This document shows positions 25,151 through 33,962 of a stretch of DNA of 41,117 bases, piece by piece. The notes beneath the pieces are model-generated. The model was not told where the DNA came from. It saw nothing but the letters and a program-made list of their open reading frames with translations, and did no database searches. Source of the DNA: Enterococcus cecorum (GTDB lineage Bacteria > Bacillota > Bacilli > Lactobacillales > Enterococcaceae); contig NZ_JAKUDS010000023.1 in assembly GCF_023221775.1 (NCBI RefSeq), positions 1-41,117 of the forward strand, written 5' to 3'. Every line of letters begins with the position of its first letter. The first letter of the stretch is position 1. Position numbers and translations under genes: made by a program.

Positions 25151-25813
25151 TCATTCATTTATTTCATTTAAAGATTGTTTGATGATTTCCATAACCGCTT
25201 CTTTATGTTCTGGAATCTCAATATCATATTTTGTAATCGGAATAGCAATTTTTTTACTCTTATCATAATTGTTATACCAATCATCATAGCGTGAATGTAG
25301 ATGTTTATAATATGCTAGTAGTTCATCGTTTTCTTCGTTTTCATCTACTTGTTCATATTCGCGGCCACGTTTTTTGATACGTTCTAGGTGAATATCAAGC
25401 GGACCTTGTAAATAAACCAATAAATCAGGCGCTTTTTTAGGCATACCATCTAATTCTTCCATCATATTATCTAAAAGTGAGAGGTAAGTATCCATTTCAG
25501 CTTCAGACATATTCCCATTTTCAAAATTGATTTGAGTAAATAAGGCATCTTCGTAAATTGAACGGTCTAAAACATTGTGTTGATGTTTCAAAGCTTCTTT
25601 AATGCTCTTAAAGCGTGTATTTAGAAAGTGAATTTGTAATGCAAAAGCCCAACGTTTGGGATCTTTATAAAACATTTCTAAGATACGGTTATCATCAACA
25701 CTTTCATAAAAAGGTAAACTTCCTAATTCGTTCGCAATCATTTCAGTGTATTTGGTTTTTCCGGCACCAATCATACCTGCAAGTACTATCACAGCTTGGT
25801 TAGCTCCTTTCAT
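25151..25813 (-). CDS. Deoxynucleoside kinase
   Basis: Phosphorylates deoxynucleosides for salvage (dGK/dAK or dCK type). The 220-residue protein has a P-loop GMIGAGKTKY at residues 13-22, FYESVDDN with the catalytic Glu, LDRSIYEDALF (the DRS motif) and a LID region with RIKKRGREYEQ. Which base it prefers cannot be read from the sequence. AAGGAG precedes the ATG with a rather long 11-base gap. Monocistronic, convergent with the HAD gene. Confidence 0.9.
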   Translation of the reverse strand: MKGANQAVIVLAGMIGAGKTKYTEMIANELGSLPFYESVDDNRILEMFYKDPKRWAFALQIHFLNTRFKSIKEALKHQHNVLDRSIYEDALFTQINFENGNMSEAEMDTYLSLLDNMMEELDGMPKKAPDLLVYLQGPLDIHLERIKKRGREYEQVDENEENDELLAYYKHLHSRYDDWYNNYDKSKKIAIPITKYDIEIPEHKEAVMEIIKQSLNEINE

Positions 25814-25952
25814 TTATAACAAAACTCCTTAAAGTTCAGTAATAAGCAGTGTTCTACTAAACTACAATATATTGACAACATGAAAAATCATATCACAAGA
25901 TGTAGTGGAAAACAAGTCAGACTTCTGTAAGCTTTTCATGAAAACGTACAAA

Positions 25953-25987
25953 CAAAAAAGCAACTACAAAGCTGCAGTTGCTAAAAA
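25953..25987 (-). terminator. Terminator of tRNA-Ser
   Basis: On the minus strand GCAACTGC / GTAGTTGC with a short loop and TTTTTTG, directly after the tRNA. Confidence 0.85.
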
Positions 25988-26073
25988 GGAGAGTACGGGA
26001 TTTGAACCCGTGCACCGAAAATTTCGGCTCGCTGGATTTCGAGTCCAGTGCATTACCGCTCTGCCAACTCTCC
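25987..26073 (-). tRNA. tRNA-Ser, anticodon CGA
   Basis: Acceptor strands GGAGAGT (5', 26073 down) and ACTCTCC pair over 7 bases. The anticodon stem-loop CTGGA-CTCGAAA-TCCAG gives anticodon CGA, reading UCG. The long variable arm (GAGCCGAAATTTTCGGTGC) is the mark of a class II tRNA-Ser. The T arm is ACGGG-TTCAAAT-CCCGT. CCA is not encoded. The discriminator base at 25987 reads U in the RNA, whereas bacterial tRNA-Ser normally has G73. A single-gene transcription unit with its own promoter and terminator. Confidence 0.95.
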
Positions 26074-26082
26074 GTAAGTTAC

Positions 26083-26111
26083 ATTTTGACTGTTTTTTAT
26101 GTAAAAGTCAA
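26083..26111 (-). promoter_or_regulatory. Promoter of tRNA-Ser
   Basis: On the minus strand TTGACT (26106-26111), 17-base spacer, CAAAAT (26083-26088), placing the start within a few bases of the tRNA 5' end. Confidence 0.55.
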
Positions 26112-26155
26112 TATAGAATTGGATAATTTTTAGGAAGTATGTTTGATTTTGGTGA

Positions 26156-26168
26156 AAACACGAACATT
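26156..26168 (+). promoter_or_regulatory. PurBox-like activator site upstream of the purine permease
   Basis: AAACACGAACATT matches 11 of 13 positions of the Lactococcus PurBox consensus AWWWCCGAACWWT. It lies about 75 bases before the predicted transcription start, near the position from which PurR activates in Lactococcus. Confidence 0.5.
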
Positions 26169-26202
26169 CGAAAGTTTTTTAAAGTTTTTTATTCATTTAT
26201 AG

Positions 26203-26231
26203 TTGAATTACGAAAATTACTCGACTATACT
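26203..26231 (+). promoter_or_regulatory. Promoter of the purine permease gene
   Basis: TTGAAT (26203-26208), 17-base spacer, TATACT (26226-26231). The leader of about 76 bases contains a CCGAAAAAA / TTTTTTCGG hairpin (26244-26278) but does not match the purine riboswitch core. Confidence 0.7.
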
Positions 26232-26314
26232 ACCTTGTGTAGTCCGAAAAAACGTACATTTAAAATTGATTTTTTCGGAATATATCAGAATATCTGAGGA
26301 GTGGACTTATTAAA

Positions 26315-27751
26315 ATGGAAAAATTTTTCAAATTGAAGGAAAATAAAACAACTGTATCTACAGAAGTTTTAGCCGGATTAACAACATTCTTTGCAATGAG
26401 TTATATATTATTCGTTAATCCAAATATTTTATCGCAATCCGGTATGCCGTTTCAAGCGGTCTTTTTATCAACGATTATTGCTTCTGTTATCGGTACTTTA
26501 GTCATGGGATTATTTGCCAATGTACCTTATGCGCAAGCGCCTGGTATGGGCTTAAATGCTTTCTTTACGTTTACTGTGGTATTTGGGTTGGGTTATTCAT
26601 GGCAACAAGCTTTAGCCATGGTGTTTATCTGTGGTTTAATTAACATTTTTATTACGGTTACTCGTATTCGTAAAATGATTATTCATGCGATTCCTGATAG
26701 TATGCAACATGCTATTAGTGGTGGGATTGGTATTTTTGTCGCTTATGTTGGGATTAAAAATGCGAATCTATTAAGCTTTAGTGCTGATGGCGCGACCATT
26801 ACCAATGCCATCGTTGAAAAAGGAAAAGTAGCCAGTGTTTCTATGAATGGTGGCATCGTTCCTGCTTTAGCTAACTTCAATAACGCACCTGTACTGTTAG
26901 CTTTAATTGGTTTGTTTTTAATGACGATTTTAGTGGTCTTAAATGTTCGTGGTGCAATTATTATTGGAATTTTAGGAACAACAATTATCGGTATTCTAAT
27001 GGGTGTCGTTGATTTAGGTGCAATTGACTGGCATACCAATTCTTTAAGTAATTCATTCAAGCAATTAGGAACAACTTTTGGGGCTGCCTTTGGTCCAGAA
27101 GGAATGCAATCTTTATTTAGTGAATCTCATAAAATTCCACAAGTGATTATGACGATTTTAGCTTTCAGTTTATCTGATACTTTTGATACAATTGGTACAT
27201 TCATCGGTACTGGTCGTCGTACAGGAATCTTCTCTAAAGCTGATGAAGATTCATTAGACAATGGTCGTGGATTAAATACTCGCTTAGATCGTGCGTTATT
27301 TGCTGATGCGATTGCGACAAGTGTAGGTGCGGTATTTGGTACTTCAAATACAACTACTTATGTTGAATCAGCTGCCGGTATTGCTGCTGGTGGACGTACA
27401 GGTTTAACTTCTGTTGTTGTAGCGATTCTTTTTGCAATCAGTAGTTTCTTCTCACCATTAATTTCGATTGTGCCTAGTCAAGCTACTGCACCAGCCTTGA
27501 TTTTAGTCGGGGTGATGATGATGGCTTCCTTTAAAGATATTAATTGGACAGAACTAGAAGAAGCAATCCCAACTTTCTTTGCTTCTATCTTTATGGGCTT
27601 ATGTTACAGTATTTCTTATGGTATCGCAGCAGGTTTTATCATGTATGCCTTAACGAAAGTCTTAAAAGGAAAAGCGAGCCAAGTTTCACCAGTTATTTGG
27701 GCAGTAAATGCTTTGTTCATTCTAAACTTTGTGATTCTTGCAATTATCTAG
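26315..27751 (+). CDS. pbuG: Guanine/hypoxanthine permease, NCS2 (AzgA) family
   Basis: A purine base importer in the cell membrane. The 478-residue protein has about 12-14 helices and AzgA-branch motifs: EVLAGLTTFFAMSYILFVNP at the N-terminus, NVPYAQAPGMGLNAFFTFTV, DTFDTIGTFIGTGRR, FGTSNTTTYVESAAGIAAGG and the substrate-site Glu therein. It aligns by eye with Bacillus PbuG/PbuO; the exact base preference is unproven. The AGGAG ribosome binding site is unusually far (13 bases) from the ATG, but no better start exists in frame. Likely under PurR control through the PurBox-like site. Confidence 0.9.
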   Translation: MEKFFKLKENKTTVSTEVLAGLTTFFAMSYILFVNPNILSQSGMPFQAVFLSTIIASVIGTLVMGLFANVPYAQAPGMGLNAFFTFTVVFGLGYSWQQALAMVFICGLINIFITVTRIRKMIIHAIPDSMQHAISGGIGIFVAYVGIKNANLLSFSADGATITNAIVEKGKVASVSMNGGIVPALANFNNAPVLLALIGLFLMTILVVLNVRGAIIIGILGTTIIGILMGVVDLGAIDWHTNSLSNSFKQLGTTFGAAFGPEGMQSLFSESHKIPQVIMTILAFSLSDTFDTIGTFIGTGRRTGIFSKADEDSLDNGRGLNTRLDRALFADAIATSVGAVFGTSNTTTYVESAAGIAAGGRTGLTSVVVAILFAISSFFSPLISIVPSQATAPALILVGVMMMASFKDINWTELEEAIPTFFASIFMGLCYSISYGIAAGFIMYALTKVLKGKASQVSPVIWAVNALFILNFVILAII

Positions 27752-27771
27752 TTGTCTTTATCAAATGAATA

Positions 27772-27806
27772 CAAAAAGGGCGATTCTGTGTGGTCGTCCT
27801 TTTTTG
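27772..27806 (+). terminator. Terminator after pbuG
   Basis: AAAAAGGGCGA / TCGTCCTTTTTT stem with one G-U pair and a 9-base loop. Confidence 0.85.
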
Positions 27807-27841
27807 CATTCTTGTGAGAATAAATATTTTTGGTAAATCTG

Positions 27842-27871
27842 TTGTCAATCTCAACAAAATTGCGCTATAGT
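27842..27871 (+). promoter_or_regulatory. Promoter of the MdtG/PmrA-like transporter gene
   Basis: TTGTCA (27842-27847), 18-base spacer, TATAGT (27866-27871). A transcript from here cannot include an upstream start at 27830. Confidence 0.7.
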
Positions 27872-27904
27872 ATTACTTGGCGAAAAAAGAAGGAAGGTAT
27901 TAGT

Positions 27905-29107
27905 TTGAAAATTGATTGGAAACGGAATTTATACATATCATGGATTGGATGCTTTTTTACAGGGGCTAGTTTTAGTTTAGTGATGCCTTTTATTCCAATC
28001 TATATTGAGCAATTACATACACCTAAAAGCCAAGTGGAACTATACGCAGGATTAGCAATTTCAGTGACCGCTTTGGCCGCAGCTCTTGTCGCACCAATTT
28101 GGGGAAATTTGGCTGATCGTAAAGGCCGACGTTTAATGATGATTCGTGCAGCAGCTGGGATGACCTTTTCAATGGGGGCTTTAGCTTTTGTTCCTAATGT
28201 TTACTGGCTGTTATTTATGCGTTTTTTGACTGGTGTATTATCTGGTTATATTCCTAATGCAACGGCGCTGATTGCTTCACAAGCTCCGCGAGATAAGAGT
28301 GGGTGGGCATTAGGAACATTGGCTACTGGTGCTATTGCCGGTTCGATGATTGGCCCTTCACTTGGAGGGATTCTGGCGGAAATGTTTGGAATTGAAAATG
28401 TGTTTTTAATTACTGGTGCTGTCCTTTTATTAACATTAATATTAACCATTACATTGGTGAAGGAAGATTTCAAACCAGTGCACAAGCAAGAAATGATGTC
28501 GTTAAGAGAATTACTAGGCAAAATGCACAATGTCCAATTATTAGTTGGGTTATTTATCACTTCTTTAATTATTCAAGTGGGTATTACTTCAATTAGTCCA
28601 ATACTTACATTGTTCATTCGTCAACTGAATGGTAATCAGGGAAATGTATTATTTATCAGTGGATTGATTGTGTCAATTGCGGGGGTATCTGCGATGATTT
28701 CTTCCCCAGCCCTAGGTAAATTAGGTGATAAGATTGGTAACCATAAAATTTTACTTGGTGGACTACTATTTTCACTTGCTTGTATTTTACCAATGACTTT
28801 TGTACGTAGCACGTTACAATTAGGAATTTTACGCTTTTTACTAGGTTTTTCCACGGGGGCTTTAATGCCATCAGTAAATACGTTGATTAGTAAGATTACG
28901 CCGCCAGAAGGAGTCAGCCGAATCTACAGTTACAATCAAATGTTTTCTAACTTTGGGCAAGTGGTTGGGCCGATGATTGGTTCAACAGTGGCGCACGGAT
29001 TTGGTTATCGTAGTGTGTTTATCGTAACTTCGATCTGTATTTTCTGCAATTTCTGTTTATCACTTTTTAATTTTCGAAAGCCAATTGTCTATTATATTCC
29101 AGAATAA
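27905..29107 (+). CDS. MFS multidrug efflux transporter (MdtG/PmrA-like, DHA1, 12 TM)
   Basis: A 400-residue major facilitator protein with 12 predicted helices. Motif A is GNLADRKGRRLMM after helix 2; GSMIGPSLGGILAE is the drug-antiporter motif C in helix 5. The N-terminus IDWKRNLYISWIGCFFTGAS is close to that of pneumococcal PmrA-type exporters. The start is TTG 27905, 7 bases after AAGGAAGG; the frame is open to 27830 but lies upstream of the predicted transcript start. Proton-driven export of drugs or metabolites is inferred from family. Confidence 0.88.
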   Translation: MKIDWKRNLYISWIGCFFTGASFSLVMPFIPIYIEQLHTPKSQVELYAGLAISVTALAAALVAPIWGNLADRKGRRLMMIRAAAGMTFSMGALAFVPNVYWLLFMRFLTGVLSGYIPNATALIASQAPRDKSGWALGTLATGAIAGSMIGPSLGGILAEMFGIENVFLITGAVLLLTLILTITLVKEDFKPVHKQEMMSLRELLGKMHNVQLLVGLFITSLIIQVGITSISPILTLFIRQLNGNQGNVLFISGLIVSIAGVSAMISSPALGKLGDKIGNHKILLGGLLFSLACILPMTFVRSTLQLGILRFLLGFSTGALMPSVNTLISKITPPEGVSRIYSYNQMFSNFGQVVGPMIGSTVAHGFGYRSVFIVTSICIFCNFCLSLFNFRKPIVYYIPE

Positions 29108-29109
29108 AA

Positions 29110-29149
29110 GAAAAAACGTGATTGCAAAATGAAGCAATCACGTTTTTTT
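29110..29149. terminator. Bidirectional terminator between the MFS and DUF2929 genes
   Basis: AAAAAACGTGATTGC / GCAATCACGTTTTTTT stem with an 8-base loop. Confidence 0.92.
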
Positions 29150-29330
29150 AATTTTGTTTTGCTTTTTTTGGAGCGCAGACATTTGCAACAATAATGACAA
29201 GAATGCCTACTAAAAAGGATAGTTGTGCAGTAAGGGTAAAGTCGTATTGACTACCAGTTAAAGCACTTCCTAGATAACCAACAACTTGGCCCAAAATCAT
29301 TGCCCAAAACATGGTAACAATATATTTCAC
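29148..29330 (-). CDS. DUF2929 family small membrane protein (YjzD-like)
   Basis: A 60-residue protein with two helices (about 3-24 and 33-52) and a basic tail PKKAKQN. VTMFWAMILGQVVGYLGSALTG matches the DUF2929/YjzD pattern. The start is GTG 29330, with AGAAGGA 6 bases upstream. Function unknown. It is divergent from dnaE; a DUF2929 gene in this place is, as far as I know, common in Lactobacillales. Confidence 0.8.
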   Translation of the reverse strand: MKYIVTMFWAMILGQVVGYLGSALTGSQYDFTLTAQLSFLVGILVIIVANVCAPKKAKQN

Positions 29331-29399
29331 AGAAATTCCTTCTTTCCTGTATAATCGTCTTTTAGTTTAACATATTTTCCTTGAATGTAAAGTCTTTGA

Positions 29400-29428
29400 T
29401 TGTCAGTAGAGAGAATCTTCAGTACAAT
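29400..29428 (+). promoter_or_regulatory. Promoter of dnaE
   Basis: TTGTCA (29400-29405), 17-base spacer, TACAAT (29423-29428), 35 bases before the ATG. Confidence 0.7.
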
Positions 29429-29463
29429 AAAATAGAAGAATCTATTGAAAGGAGAGCAACCAA

Positions 29464-32400
29464 ATGAGTTACGTACCTATATATACAAATAGTGCCTATA
29501 CCTTAATGAATAGCACAGTTAAGATCAATGATTATATTACGCTCGCTAAAAAAATGGGCTACCAAATGCTTGGATTAATCGATGAAGATACCTTAAGTGG
29601 TGCTTTGACATTTTACCAAGCTTGTCTAAAAAACGAGATACAACCTGTGATAGGATTGAAATTTTACTATCAATCTCAAACATTGAAAAAAGAGTTGCCT
29701 ATCATCGCAATAGCCTTAAATTATGAAGGATTTCAAACTTTAATGCAAGTTTCTACCAAAAGAAAATGTGAGGAGAAAATTGAACTTGCGACTTTATCTA
29801 ATCAGCAGAATCTTGCATGGATAATTAATGCTGAACATCCAATTTCAAAAGAGGAGATAGATGATGCGATAAGAAATTCATTGATTCAAGAATTACATCA
29901 GAATTTTTCTGAAATTTATTATGGTATTCAATGTTATGAATCCATGGACTTTTCTTTTCTTAAGGACAATAATTTTGTTCCATTGGCATTTTCAAAAGTG
30001 AATATTCTACATACTGAGGAAGCATTTGCGCTTAAAGTCTTACAAAAAGTTCAGCATGGAGAAACCTTATCCATTGAAGAAATTCAAGCACCAAATTATT
30101 CAAAAGCTTTTACTTTGTTATCGCCCGGAGCTTATGAGCGGTTTTATCAAGAAAAAATTCCTGTTTCGTTGGTAAATCTTGAAAAGCTATGTAGTCATAT
30201 TCAACTATCGATTCCGTTGCATCAATCACTTTTACCACAGTTTCCATTAGCATCAGATGTAAAAGCTGATGAACTTTTGAGAGAGTTATGTATGCAGCAA
30301 TTACAAGCTTTTCATTTATCGGAAAATCAGCATTATTTACAACGTTTAGACTATGAATTATCGGTCATTCATAATATGGGGTTTGATGATTATTTTCTAA
30401 TCGTTTATGATGTGATGAAGTATGCACATGATCAAAAAATAGTAACAGGTGCTGGGCGTGGATCTGCAGCAGGAAGTTTGGTGGCGTATTTGTTACGAAT
30501 TACTGATGTGGACCCCATAAAATATCATTTATTATTTGAGCGTTTCCTAAACCCTGATAGACAAACGATGCCAGATATTGACTTAGATATTCCTGATAAT
30601 CGTCGGCAAGAAGTACTTCGCTATGTTCATCACAAATACGGGCATTTTCAGGTTGTACAGATAGCAACTTTTGGGACAATGGCAGCTAAAATGGTTTTAA
30701 GAGATGTTTCGCGTGTTTTTGGATTATCTCAAAGTGAAAGTAATCGCTGGTCTAAAGCTGTACCAAATACGTTGAAAATAACTTTGCAGGATGCTTATCA
30801 ACAATCTAAAGAATTAAGACAATTAATAGAAAGTTCAAAGAAAAATCAGCTTATTTATCAAGTAGCAATGATTTTGGAAGGCTTACCACGACATGTATCG
30901 ACGCATGCTGCAGGGGTGATTATTAGCGATGTTGATTTGCGGACGTTAATTCCTTTGCAATTAGGTTCAGACGAATTATTATTAAGCCAATATACGATGA
31001 ATGATGTCCAAGCAACGGGATTGTTAAAATTTGACTTTCTAGGGTTAAAAAATTTATCGATTATTGATGATGCACTAAAGGCGATGAGACATTTACCACA
31101 GGCCATTAGTAGTCAAAATGAAATTCCTATCGATGAAGCGCAAACCATGGCACTCTTTCAAAAAGCAGATACTACTGGTGTGTTTCAATTTGAATCGATG
31201 GGTATCCGACAAGTTTTAAAAAGAGTTGTGCCCCAGAATTTAGAGGATTTAGCTGCAGTTAATGCGCTATTTCGTCCGGGGCCAATGCAACATATTGACG
31301 AATTTGTGGCTAGAAGATTTCATAAACAAAAGGTAACCTATGCTGATCCGCGCATGGAAAAAATCTTGTCAAGCACTTATGGAATTATTGTGTATCAAGA
31401 ACAAGTGATGCAAATTGCTTCTGAAATTGCTGGTTTTTCTCTTGCTCAGGCGGATATCTTAAGACGAGCTATCAGTAAAAAGAATAAACAAGAATTAGAT
31501 AATTATCGTCAAATTTTTGTTCAAGGTGCCAAAATGAATGGACTAAGCCAAAATAGTGCAAATGAAATTTATGATTATATCGAAAGTTTCGGTGATTATG
31601 GTTTCAATCGTTCGCATGCTTTTGCCTATTCCAAGGTTGGTTACCAGATGGCTTATCTAAAAGTGCATTTTCCAGCGGCTTTTTTCACTGCATTAATGAA
31701 ATCAGCTCAAAATGATGTCAAAAAATTAAAAGAATATGCGCATCAATTGAAAAAATATCAGGTACAGTTATTGCCTCCAGATATTAATCAGAGTCAACTA
31801 GAAACTACAATGATTGATCAAGGTTCGCTTCGTTTAGGATTAGCAAATATCAAAGGAACACGTAAAGATTTTTTGAGGCAAGTCATCACTGAACGTTACG
31901 AAAATGGTTTATACAAAGATTTTGATCAGTTTTTATTGAGAATCTATCATTTAAACAGTCATTGGTTGAAAGAAGATCTGTTAAAACCTTTGATAGCAGT
32001 GGGATGCTTTGATCAGTTGGGAGAAAATAGAAGACAACTAAATAGTCAATTGTCAAGTAAGATACAAAATTTTATGATTAGTGCTGGAAGTATTGACTTG
32101 CTAGAAACGATGGCCCTAAGTCAAACAGCAGACCATTCTGATTATAATCTAGAAGAAAAGTTAGCTTTAGAAGATCAATATTTAGGAATGTATCTATCAG
32201 GGCATCCACTTGATCGCTATCAAATCTATTATCAACGTGAAAAAGTGGTAGAAATCAGTCAATTAGTCCTAAATCAAAAAGCAGCAATCATCATCTATGT
32301 GACAAATATCAAAGAAATCACTACAAAAAAACAAGAAAAAATGGCCTTTGTTACAGGAAATGATGGTACCCAAGAAATAGAAGTGACGGTCTTTCCGATG

Positions 32401-32772
32401 TTGTATCGTCAAATTCGAGTACAATTGCAGATGAATCACTGCCTTTTAGTGAAAGGAAAAGGGCAAATAAGTAACTTTACTGGACAAATGCAGTTCATAG
32501 CGGAGCAAATTTATGATGAAAAACAGATAGAAAAACAATTCAATCAAAAGGTTTGTTACTTGCGTTTTGAAAATGGTTTTGAAAATAAAAGTTTGATGTA
32601 TGATTTGCAAACCTTGTTGAAAAAACATCACGGAAATGTTCCAGTTGTTATTTATGACGCTCGTAGCAAACAGAAGCAAATGATAGATGAAAAATTTTGG
32701 GTAAAAGATTCTGCTGACTTGTATGCTGAACTTAGACAATTGTTAGGTAAAGAAAACGTTGTTATGAAATAA
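29464..32772 (+). CDS. dnaE: DNA polymerase III subunit alpha, DnaE
   Basis: In Firmicutes DnaE extends primers before PolC takes over. The 1102-residue protein has the Gram-positive DnaE layout: PHP domain (about 1-210), palm with GAGRGSAAGSLVAYLL and the catalytic Asp pair in PDIDLDIPD (near residue 372), fingers (VNALFRPGPMQ, YGIIVYQEQVMQIA, YGFNRSHAFAYS), helix-hairpin-helix region, and a C-terminal OB fold (EIEVTVFPMLYRQI). In the PHP domain the usual metal ligands are replaced (YTNSAYTLMN for H-x-H-S, IDED for TDHG), so no PHP exonuclease is expected. AAAGGAGAG precedes the ATG. Followed by pfkA and pyk. Confidence 0.96.
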   Translation: MSYVPIYTNSAYTLMNSTVKINDYITLAKKMGYQMLGLIDEDTLSGALTFYQACLKNEIQPVIGLKFYYQSQTLKKELPIIAIALNYEGFQTLMQVSTKRKCEEKIELATLSNQQNLAWIINAEHPISKEEIDDAIRNSLIQELHQNFSEIYYGIQCYESMDFSFLKDNNFVPLAFSKVNILHTEEAFALKVLQKVQHGETLSIEEIQAPNYSKAFTLLSPGAYERFYQEKIPVSLVNLEKLCSHIQLSIPLHQSLLPQFPLASDVKADELLRELCMQQLQAFHLSENQHYLQRLDYELSVIHNMGFDDYFLIVYDVMKYAHDQKIVTGAGRGSAAGSLVAYLLRITDVDPIKYHLLFERFLNPDRQTMPDIDLDIPDNRRQEVLRYVHHKYGHFQVVQIATFGTMAAKMVLRDVSRVFGLSQSESNRWSKAVPNTLKITLQDAYQQSKELRQLIESSKKNQLIYQVAMILEGLPRHVSTHAAGVIISDVDLRTLIPLQLGSDELLLSQYTMNDVQATGLLKFDFLGLKNLSIIDDALKAMRHLPQAISSQNEIPIDEAQTMALFQKADTTGVFQFESMGIRQVLKRVVPQNLEDLAAVNALFRPGPMQHIDEFVARRFHKQKVTYADPRMEKILSSTYGIIVYQEQVMQIASEIAGFSLAQADILRRAISKKNKQELDNYRQIFVQGAKMNGLSQNSANEIYDYIESFGDYGFNRSHAFAYSKVGYQMAYLKVHFPAAFFTALMKSAQNDVKKLKEYAHQLKKYQVQLLPPDINQSQLETTMIDQGSLRLGLANIKGTRKDFLRQVITERYENGLYKDFDQFLLRIYHLNSHWLKEDLLKPLIAVGCFDQLGENRRQLNSQLSSKIQNFMISAGSIDLLETMALSQTADHSDYNLEEKLALEDQYLGMYLSGHPLDRYQIYYQREKVVEISQLVLNQKAAIIIYVTNIKEITTKKQEKMAFVTGNDGTQEIEVTVFPMLYRQIRVQLQMNHCLLVKGKGQISNFTGQMQFIAEQIYDEKQIEKQFNQKVCYLRFENGFENKSLMYDLQTLLKKHHGNVPVVIYDARSKQKQMIDEKFWVKDSADLYAELRQLLGKENVVMK

Positions 32773-32927
32773 TTTGCACATATTTTCAATTTATCTTTAC
32801 ATTTTTCTAATTTTTTCACGATACTACAAGACATTTTCATAAATTAATGGTAAAATACTGTTCGTGGCTAAGATTAGCAGGGAAACATTTTTAAATGTGT
32901 AAAAATATTTTAATGAGGTGAAATTAG

Positions 32928-33890
<963 letters not shown>

Positions 33891-33962
33891 TTGAGAGCTT
33901 AATTAGGTAAATAATAAGTATTTTACTTATTTTTAAAATAAACGAATAGGAGCAAAGTAGTA

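Noticed and set aside
26232-26314. Purine riboswitch in the permease leader
   Set aside because: The conserved core (TATA...GGNNTGG...CC...) is absent and the leader is only about 76 bases; only one AT-rich hairpin is present.
27830-27904. Longer N-terminus for the MdtG-like transporter
   Set aside because: It lies on top of the predicted promoter and lacks a ribosome binding site, and the added residues are not membrane-like.
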